From Helianthus annuus (Eukaryota > Streptophyta > Magnoliopsida > Asterales > Asteraceae), in NCBI RefSeq assembly GCF_002127325.2, contig NC_035435.2, positions 107,894,382 to 107,958,381 on the forward strand: 64,000 nt of DNA, written 5' to 3'. Shown here piece by piece: positions 56,198-64,000 of the stretch; positions within the stretch are counted from its first letter, which is position 1; each line of letters starts with the position of its first letter. A program made the position numbers and the translations under genes. Under the pieces are notes generated by a model. That model ran no database searches, was not told where the DNA came from, and saw only the letters and a list, made by a program, of their open reading frames with translations.

Positions 56198-58310
56198 CTA
56201 CATTTGAAAGTCGTCACCATAAGACTTGGCCTTTCTTTCTCTCGAACTCCTTCTTCGTTCAGTGCTAGTTGAAGGCATAATTTCTTTTCCACTAGAAATC
56301 TTTAAAGAAGGATTCATATCCTTTGGCCTAGGTATAGATGAGAATCTCTCTTCATCATATTCTACATTTCCACTTCTTACCTCAATGACCGTATGTACTG
56401 ACACATGATCATTTGGTTCTATTACATAGAACCTGTGAGCAAATGAATGCTCCGCATATCCAATGAAAATGCATTCTATACCTCTTTCCCCTAAGTTTCT
56501 TATCTTAGGATCATTGAGCCTTACCACGGCTCTACAACCCCAAACTCTCAGTTTTTGCAACTCGGGTGGCTTTTTATACCAAAGCTCAAAAGGGGTTGTT
56601 TTGTTCCTTTTATTAGGAACCCGGTTTAACAAATAGCAAGCCGACAACATCGCCTCTCCCCAAAACCCATTATTTAGACCCGAATGGGACAACATGGTAT
56701 TAACCATCTCTTTTAGTGTCCTATTCTTCCTTTCCGCCACACCATTTTGTTCCAGTGTGTAGGGAGCTGTGGTATGGTGTATTATTCCAGTTGATTGGAA
56801 ATACACCGGATCAAAATACTCACCACCTCTATCGGTGTGTAGAGTTTTGATCAATTCACTTTGATGAAGCTCTACTTCTTGTTTATAGATTTTAAACTTT
56901 TCCAGAGCTTCGTCTTTTGCATGTAACAAGTAAACATAACAAAATCTAGTAGCATCATCTATAAAGGTTACAACATACTTTTTGTTACCTAATGATGGTG
57001 TACCATGAAAATCACATTGATCACTATGTATCAAATCTAACAGTTTACTTTCTCTAGTAACATGTTGCATAAAGGGTTTTCTAGTTATCTTATTCAACTT
57101 ACAGATATGGCATTTTTCATTTGTTAAATTTACTGCCGGAATTAAGCTCATTTTAGACATTTCCATAAGGCGTTTATAGTGTACATGTCCTAATCTAGCA
57201 TGCCATAATTTAGATTTAGACGAATTTACACTAGATACAGAATCAATCATACAAACAGAATCATCACTAAACGGCACTTCAAGATTTAACATAATCATAC
57301 CATTACATAAATAACCAAATCTGATAAAAGAACCATGTCTTGACAAGATATACTTGTCACATTCTAACACTTGTTTGTACCCGCAATTATTTAATACAAT
57401 ACCGTGGATTGGCTCAGTTGCAACATTTCCCATCTTTAAAACAGATCCATCTTCAATTAATGTAAGGTCCTTGAACCATCTTCGATCCTTACATACGTGA
57501 CTTGTTGCTCCCGAGCCATACCACCAAGCAACAGAATCATCCTGCACATAAAATGCTTCAGAAATTAGTGAAACATAATTCACATCCGAATTATAATTAA
57601 AGTTTAATTTTTGACCTTGTTGCTTTGGATCCTTAGAGGATCCACTAGTACCAGTTTTGTTCTTGGCTTTACCGACACGACAACCTCTCTTGAAGTGTCC
57701 TGGTTTACCACACTTCCAACAGCCTTCATCCTTAGTCTGTTTTGAATGTTTCACAGCCTTGTTCTTCTTGTTAGGCCCACTTTGAAACTTCCTTTTGTTG
57801 TTTCCCTTGTTAGAATTTTTGAAACTAGGACCACTTTCTTCCACCATGTTAATAGAAGACCCACCAACTTGTTTATCTTTGTTAACATTTTCCATGGCCC
57901 GACAAGACTCCTCAATTCGAAAACAACTTCCAAGTTCAACCAGATTCATTTCCTCCTTCTTATGTTTTAAAGTATGTTTAAAATCTTTCCAAGAAGGAGG
58001 AAGTTTATCAATGATAGATGGAACAGAAATTGCTTCATCCATCTTTAAACCATGTTGTTCGAATTGACCCAGAATTCTTAGACATTCATTATATTGTTCC
58101 ATGATGGATCTATCATCAACCATTTTATAATTCATAAAATCACTGACTAAGAATTTCTTACTAGATGTGTCTTCAGCCATGTATTTGGCCTCTAGTAATT
58201 CCCACAGTTCTTTTGCAGATTCAACATTTTGATATATATCAAAAAGAGAGTCACACATACCATTCAGAATATGCCTACGACAGATGTAATCATCATTAAG
58301 CCACTTTCAC
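56198..58310 (-). pseudogene. Copia Gag C-terminal part, protease and integrase
   Basis: From about 58295 the frame reads Gag (UBN2-like, MCDSLFDIYQNVESAKELWE), the knuckle CWKCGKPGHFKRGC (near 57680-57720), protease, and integrase with a zinc finger (HARLGHVHYKRL, then CHICK) and core (FIDDATRFCYVYLL, HTDRGGEY, QNGVAERKNRTL). The protease active site reads GSGATSH: the Asp of DSGA is Gly (GGC, 57517-57515), so it should be inactive. The frame ends at TAG 56200-56198, before RT. Confidence 0.9.
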
Positions 58311-58515
58311 GCTTCCTAGTTAGTTCCGGCAGCTCATTCGTCACTTCCTCAGGCATTGGGGTACTCAGAACGTACACCACATTCAATGTCGTCAACAGGA
58401 AATGCATCTTCTTTTGCCAGCGACGGAAGTCTTGTCCTTCAGACTTGTCCAATTTCGCAAATTTGTTCGTCATAGCCTTCGCAGATTCACCACCGCTTGT
58501 CATCTTCACTGAATT
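58264..58515 (-). pseudogene. Copia Gag N-terminal part, frameshifted
   Basis: An ATG near 58503 opens MTSGGESAKAMTNKFAKLDK and the FRRWQKKMHFLLTTLNVVYV block typical of copia Gag. The frame meets a stop at 58264 because of a small indel near 58295-58310. The rest of Gag is in the frame listed above. Confidence 0.85.
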
Positions 58516-58525
58516 GTTTGATCTT

Positions 58526-58998
58526 TGTTGGGGAAATTCGAAATTGCTTGGATAAATCTGAAGTCCTGTAATCACTTTCAGATCAAACAATTGGAGTGGC
58601 TACCAATCTTTGATCGGATAAAATCAGAATTGATTCTAGATTTCTGTATGAGAATTTGGTTGAGAGAATTTTGAGGGATTCTCACGAACTGTAAAAACGT
58701 CTAGGGTTTTGCAAAACTGTTTGAAAGAGCGTATTTGCAGTTTTCCACAACTGCTTGCAGTTTTCGTTTTGAACAAAAACACCTTTAGTCCCTCATGTTT
58801 CAAAAGTGCATATTTAGCTCGACCCCAGCCAGGGGCTCTGCCCCTTGGACCCCGCCAGGGGCTGCCGCCCCTTGGACCCCACTTCTCTCGGGGGCGCTGC
58901 CCCCTTGGATCCCCCGTTAGAGCCGATGACATTCGAATAAGCATGCACTCTTATTTGTATGTCACACACAATCTCAAATTACACTAAAATATCCAACA
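58526..58998 (-). repeat. 5' LTR of the copia element (473 bp)
   Basis: The same ends as the 3' LTR; about ten substitutions and one 25-bp indel between them are visible by eye. Confidence 0.92.
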
Positions 58999-59104
58999 GA
59001 ACTCCCTCCATAACTAAGAAAATTGTAATCCTTCTTGAGCATATTATATTTACAAATTACAATTAAACTTTTATAATCTTTTAACCGGATTTAGCTTGAG
59101 ATTT

Positions 59105-59208
59105 GATGATATGCAATGGCAAAGCCTTCAAACATCTTGGGAAGGGAATGTCTTGAGTTCGAATCACACAGAAGACACGATTAAAGAAATTTGCCGTTAA
59201 AAAAAATA
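59105..59208 (+). mobile_element. tRNA-derived SINE, about 104 bp
   Basis: An A-box-like TGCAATGGCAAAG (59112-59124), a B box GAGTTCGAATC (59155-59165) and the tail AAATTTGCCGTTAAAAAAAA match the SINE at 28544 (reversed). No target duplication is clear. Confidence 0.68.
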
Positions 59209-59393
59209 CAAAAAACCAAGCATTAGGGTTGTGTGGAATCTTGTCGGGTTGGCCGACCCGGTACCGACATGAACTTTTACAACCAATCCGTTTCCAGTTT
59301 GTGATTTATCTTTTCTGGGTTGGAACCAGTCGAAATAGAACCGTTTGACAAAAGCAACATGACTTGTATTCTATGTTGACAAAGGAACCGTAA

Positions 59394-59735
59394 GGGCGTA
59401 GGGAGTGGTTAGACACTTGAAAGTGGTAAACTTTAAATTCAATTGATGAGAGTGTGCCATGTCAAAGTGGTAAACTATGCTCAAAAGTGTTGGCAATGGT
59501 TAGACACTTCATGAATTGGTAAACTATTTAAAAAAAAAAAGAAAAATGTGTGATTGGTTGAGATGGTATGGACCCCACCACACACCCCCACTCTCTCCCC
59601 TTCCCTCCCTCTCCCCGATTCGGTGTTCCCTCACCGATTTCTCTCCCCCCCAATCGGTAAAACAGGGCGGTAAAAAGGCTGGCATCGGTCACCGATCGGT
59701 GCCGCATGCCTTTGCTGCTGCCACTCCTTATCCCC
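59394..59735. mobile_element. PIF-Harbinger-type MITE, 342 bp
   Basis: The inverted ends GGGCGTAGGGAGTGG and CCACTCCTTATCCCC are flanked by TAA (59391-59393, 59736-59738). Internal GGTTAGACACTT is repeated. Non-coding. Confidence 0.78.
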
Positions 59736-59739
59736 TAAG

Positions 59740-60555
59740 CTCATCATTTTCGGACATATGTCAATTTAATATGAAAATAAGAAGATTAATTTGTACTTTT
59801 TGTTCGATTATTATCGAACACATATGTTTTTGATAAACTAGAAATACAAATGGTACGATCCCAATTTCATTACCTTTTGCACAAATGACCAACAAATATG
59901 TATATGTATATGAGCCCACATATTCAAGACTCAAATGGTTGTCTCAAGCCCATGATTTGTTAGTCTTGATGTTATGGGTCTATGGGATTAGGGATGGTAA
60001 AAAACAGTCGAACCCGACGGGTATACCTGAACCTGAAGCATTTGTGATGGGTATACACAATACCCGATGGGTATACGACTAGTAGTGGATTGGAAAAAAA
60101 TATTTTGTGGATATGGGACAAGTATGGAATTAGGTGATACTTGACCGATTACCCGAAACTATGTATACCCGTTTAGCCTTGAAAGTCACAAATAAAACAA
60201 ATAAGTGTCTGTTCTTGTGAAATTTCCAATAAACATGCGTAAATTGGGGGGTAAAATCATGCGGTAAATATGTGTAAATTTAAGCACATCATCTACAACT
60301 TGATCCGTGTAAGATCTTATCTCTACGGGTATGCTCATGGTGGTATATAATAATATAATAATGATGAATTTTAAGCACAAAGAACAAACTTTAAATTTAT
60401 AAAATACGATATAATATGCCCGCTCACTATGATACACACAGGTCAACTGCACTCATCGTATAGATAACGTCCAAGAACACAAATGCTTTCAATATCGGTA
60501 ATCGGTCATTGTAAAGTTAAATACAAATAAGGGGTTTTTGAAATGTGTGTGTTAG
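59740..60555. other. Intergenic, no gene
   Basis: AT-rich, with several ACCCGATGGGTATAC-type repeats at 60015-60175. No gene supported. Confidence 0.45.
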
Positions 60556-60559
60556 TGCA

Positions 60560-60796
60560 ATAAGATGAAACAACCCATTTACGGTGTCAATCCCCACGAT
60601 AATATTGGAATGTTACCATGGTCAAGTTACCATGGTCATGTCTAAAAGTGGTTTATGGTCTGATATTATTGATGATCTTTCAAAGGAATACAATACCCTA
60701 TTTATAGGGGAAACAATGCATGATAAGAATGGAAACTAATCTCTATCTATAATACTATACAATATCTTCTAAATATATGACAATTTATTATGCTAA
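60560..60796 (-). repeat. Probable 3' LTR of the second copia element
   Basis: On the minus strand a purine tract (ACTAAGGGGGAAT, 60810-60798) follows the end of RNase H, and after it AT-rich sequence with a TATAAATAGGG box (60706-60696). The LTR ends are not certain and the other copy is absent. Confidence 0.45.
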
Positions 60797-63227
60797 GATT
60801 CCCCCTTAGTTTGATCGGCGCGGAGCAGACGGTTAAACTGGACCGAAAAGACTGAAATAACTCCCGAGACAATCCCTTTGTGAAGATATCAGCATACTGA
60901 GAAGCAGAAGGGACATGTAAAACACGAATATGACCAATGCGGACCTTTTCGCGAACAAAGTGAATGTCAATCTCTACATGTTTCGTCCGTTGATGCTGAA
61001 CTGGATTATTAGACAAGTAAACTGCAGACACATTATCACAATAAACCACAGATGCCTGCAAAAGAGGGACGTGCAGCTCAAGTAAGAGATTTCGAATCCA
61101 TGTTGCTTCGGCCACGGCGTTTGCAACGCTCCTGTACTCTGCTTCCGCACTTGATCGTGAAACAGTGGGTTGACGCTTGGAAGACCAGGAGATTAAATTA
61201 TCACCGAGAAAAACACAGTAACCACTGGTGGAACGGCGCGAGTCTGGACAACCGCCCCAGTCGGCATCAGAATAAGCCACAAGAGAGTTGGTAGATGATT
61301 TGGTAAGCCGAATACCATAATGAATGGTCCCTGTAAATACCGAATGATCCTCTTCATGAAAGAAAAATGTGAGTCACGAGGCTCGTGCATGAATAGGCAC
61401 ACCTATTGAACTGCATAAGAAATATCAGGCTGAGTGAAAGTTAAATATTGTAACGCACCTGCCAAGCTCCGGTACAAAGTAGGGTCGTGAAATAGGGGGC
61501 CGTCTGTGGCACTCAATTTCGCGGATAAGTCCACAGATGTGGTACAAGGCTTACAAGAAGTCATCGAAGCCTGTTGAATGATGTCTTTAGTGTATTGAGA
61601 CTGTGATAAAAACAATCCATTCAACGTGTGAGTAACCGTAATGCCCAAAAAAAGATGTAAACGCCCAAGATCTGTCATGGCAAACTCTCGAGAGAGTGCA
61701 CTAATAATATCCTGAAGAAGAGCATCCGTAGACGTCGTAAGAATGATGTCGTCCACATATAGTAACAAGTAAGCGGTATGTGGGCCTTTCTTAAAAATAA
61801 ATAGTGAGTTGTCACAAGCACTGCTTTGAAACCCCTATGACAAAATATAAGTGGCAAATCGAGTATACCACGCACGTGGTGCCTGCTTCAAACCATAAAA
61901 GGATTTCTTCAAACGGCACACAAAATTCGGGAAACGTTTATCAACGAATCCCGGAGGCTGATGCATGAACACTGTCTCCTGCAAATGATCATGTAAGAAG
62001 GCGTTCTTGACATCCAACTGATGGATGGGCCAAGAGCGTGAAACAACCAAAGACAAAACTGTTCTAATAGTAGCCGGTTTAACAACTGGGCTAAACGTGT
62101 CTTCACCGTCAACCCCGACAGTCTGTGACTTCCCATTAACCACAAAACGCACTTTATAGCGCTCCAAGGATCCATCTGACCGAAATTTATGGCGAAATAG
62201 CCACATGCAGCGACTAACGGGTCGGTTAGAAGGCCTTCGGACCAAATCCTAAGTATCATTTTCCTGCAAAGCAATAACTTCAGCCTACATAGCATGTGTC
62301 CAATGAGGGTCGGTAAAGGCTTTGGCATAGGTATCGGGAATAGGAGAGATGGTAGAAGTGTGTAAATTTAATGGTGTTTGAGGTTTAAGTGAGCCGGTTT
62401 TTGAGCGGGTAGTCATTGGGTGAGTGTTAGTGGGTGTATGAGGTTGGGCCGTAGTGGGTGGGTTGGGCCGAGGTGAAAAGCCGGGTGGAACAGTGGAGGA
62501 TTGTGGTATGTGGGCCGATGGCTGGGTTGGTTTAGGGCGTCTAGAGTAAGTCAGAGAAGGGGCTGGACGTGAGGTGGGTAATGGGTGGGGCGGAGGGAAG
62601 GCTAGGCCAGGAGAAGGGGCTGGGCCGGCAGTCTGTGTGGGTCTAGGCATGGTCGGGTTTTGAGAAAATGTGAAGGTGGGTGGGAGGTCATCGTCTAAGA
62701 AGCCATATGAGGAGACGGTGTTTGGGATAATGTATGGAAAGGATGACTCGTCGAAGGTGACGTGACGAGATATGTGCACTACGGGTAAAAGCAGCGGTAC
62801 CTCCGAAAGTCCGGTGGGTACCCCAAAAAAATGTATCGAATAGCCCGGGGGTGCAGTTTGTGCGGTTGGGCTGTGGAGGTGTTTGGATAGCAGGCGCACC
62901 CAAACACTCGTAAGTGTTCATAAGTTGGGTGGCGAAGGTATAGTGCGAAGGTAGGGGTGAAGAAATTAAGGCGTTTGGTGGGTAGGATGTTGTGAAGGTA
63001 TGTGGCGGTGTGAAGGGCCTCCACCCAAAATGAAGGAGGCAGGTTTGCATGGATGAGAAGGGCTCGTATGACGTCGTTTAGGCGACGAATCATACATTCC
63101 GCACGCCCGTTTTGAGAGGACTTTCGAGGGCATGAGAAGCGGAAAAGAAGGCCATTTTGTGTAGCAAAGTTTTTAAATGCATTATTGTCGAACTCGCCCC
63201 CAAGATCACATTGAAAAGTTTTGATTT
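60797..63227 (-). pseudogene. Second Ty1/copia pol, heavily broken (Ale-like)
   Basis: From right to left: the end of the integrase core (FRFSCPRKSSQNGRAECMIRR, then PPSFWVEALHTATYL), a Pro/Thr-rich linker (MTTRSKTGSLKPQTP), RT (CMWLFRHKFRSDGSLERYK, LLLYVDDIIL at about 61770) and RNase H (AYSDADWGGCPDSRRSTSGY, then RTKHVEIDIHFVREKV, ADIFTKGLS). In-frame stops occur near 62286, 62248, 61833 and 61405. Frameshifts occur near 62780 and 61330. The first part of integrase and Gag are cut off by the LTR at 63228. The YLSNNPVQHQRTKH block is Ale-like (tentative). Confidence 0.85.
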
Positions 63228-64000
63228 TGTAACGTCCATAATTTTCTTTTTAAATTTATTAAATAACAACGTACTTTTCTAACGAAATTTGGGCATGACC
63301 CGTTTGAAAAACGAGCGGTCCCCTGTTTTACATAATCCAAATCATTCGAAAGACACAACATACACGTCAAAACATACCATGTTTTACTTGAAAAACCATT
63401 AAGTTTATGTACGTACTTACGACAAGTTTTCCAAAAGACAAACATAATAAAAACTAGGTTTAACTACTAGACGAAAACATAAGTGACAAAGTATTAAAAA
63501 TTGACTTTTACAAAATGCGGAACGCTTGACGGGCTTGAGGCGTGTTCGAACCGGGCGGAGCTTGATAGCTAGACATGAGATTTACCTACATGACCACAAC
63601 ATCAAAAACTCATTAGAACAAAAATTACTTTCTTTAACCCAAGAATCTAACTTACGGGCTAGAAACAAATGTGACATTCACAACTTGTGCTTTGCTACAT
63701 TCTTTCATCCTTGCACGATAATATGTTCCAACGGAACTTCATACCATTCCTTCTAATCTTACAATAACATCATTCGACCCTTTCAAGAGAAGGGTCTATA
63801 CATACATCTTTCTCCATATTTGATTCGAATTAACACATTATTGATAAACACATATCTATAATGAAACCAAAAATTTGTACAAGAAGCGTACCTCGGTCTT
63901 GATCCCCTTGTTGCTTCACTTGACTCGAACTTTCTTCCTTAACGCCTACATATAACCATTCATTCTTTTAATTCATGTTTCATGCTCATTTACACATATC
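63228..64000 (+). repeat. LTR start, continues past window
   Basis: TGTAACGTCCATAATTTTC begins abruptly inside the integrase sequence. This looks like the TGTAACG start of another Ty3-type LTR; GATTT just before it should be the target duplication. The following 770 bp have no ORF of note. The other end is outside the window. Confidence 0.6.

Larger units (their letters stand above)
53565..58998 (-). mobile_element. Ty1/copia retrotransposon, complete but disabled
   Basis: LTRs at 53565-54062 and 58526-58998 enclose gag, protease, integrase, RT and RNase H in copia order on the minus strand. A perfect GAACT duplication (53560-53564, 58999-59003) shows an undisturbed insertion. A purine tract AAAATGGGGGAGGTA abuts the 3' LTR. 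No initiator-tRNA-Met primer site follows the 5' LTR, and gag begins only about 25 nt inside it. Disabling changes: a frameshift in gag, loss of the protease Asp, and a stop between integrase and RT. The LTRs differ by roughly 2-3% plus a 25-bp indel. Confidence 0.93.

Overview
This is plant nuclear DNA, and nearly all of it is transposable-element sequence. Spliced and captured exons, chromoviral LTR elements with LTRs of 2.8-3.9 kb, Ty1/copia elements, Helitron-like ends, PIF-Harbinger and hAT elements and tRNA-derived SINEs all point to a eudicot. The giant TGTAACACC-type LTRs and the mix of families fit Asteraceae best, but that is inference, because nothing in the window names a species.

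Layout. 1-10289: the 3' part of a Ty3 chromovirus (gag, protease, RT, RNase H, integrase, chromodomain, 3' LTR). It is inserted into another retroelement ORF that resumes at 10290, and is itself interrupted by a 3350-bp solo LTR (755-4104, TSD TCATG). 11.3-14.7 kb: AT-rich intergenic DNA with a Helitron-like end and a PIF-type MITE. 14776-15715 (minus): the one convincing host gene, a group S1 bZIP transcription factor with a conserved sucrose-control upstream ORF in its leader. 16588-18477: a PIF-Harbinger element (TSD TAA) carrying only an intact, spliced, Myb/trihelix-like ORF1. 18.9-26.6 kb: several minus-strand Helitron-like ends, carrying a truncated cysteine-rich receptor kinase gene and a CCHC/nuclease-like domain of a non-LTR element. 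26.9-32.2 kb: a hAT element (TSD TTTATGAT), a 459-bp fold-back, a SINE, a Tourist MITE and a very young 2-kb LTR element with apparently identical 531-bp LTRs that encodes only a coiled coil plus retropepsin. 33.4-35.4 kb: an ATHILA-ORF1-like ORF flanked by GC-rich palindromes. 35.6 kb: a SINE with a perfect 13-bp TSD. 36695-43826: a probable 7.1-kb chimeric Helitron with exon fragments of NADP-malic enzyme, a mitochondrial carrier and a DUF1639 protein, plus a LINE 3' end. 44.0-45.7 kb: a second Helitron-like copy split by a MULE-type MITE and a hAT element. 45779-49721: a 3.9-kb solo LTR. 50.4-52.5 kb: a MITE, then a Helitron-like element with inverted terminal tandem arrays. 53565-58998: a complete but disabled Ty1/copia element (minus, TSD GAACT). 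59.1-59.7 kb: a SINE and a MITE. 60.6-63.2 kb: a heavily broken second copia element, cut at 63228 by an LTR that runs off the window.

Only the bZIP gene looks like a working host locus. Its leader uORF provides the clearest regulatory logic here: sucrose-dependent translational repression, known for S1 bZIPs. The rest records nested transposition, gene capture and decay. The PIF ORF1-only element and the young protease-only LTR element are the best candidates for recent activity, presumably driven in trans by full-length relatives elsewhere.
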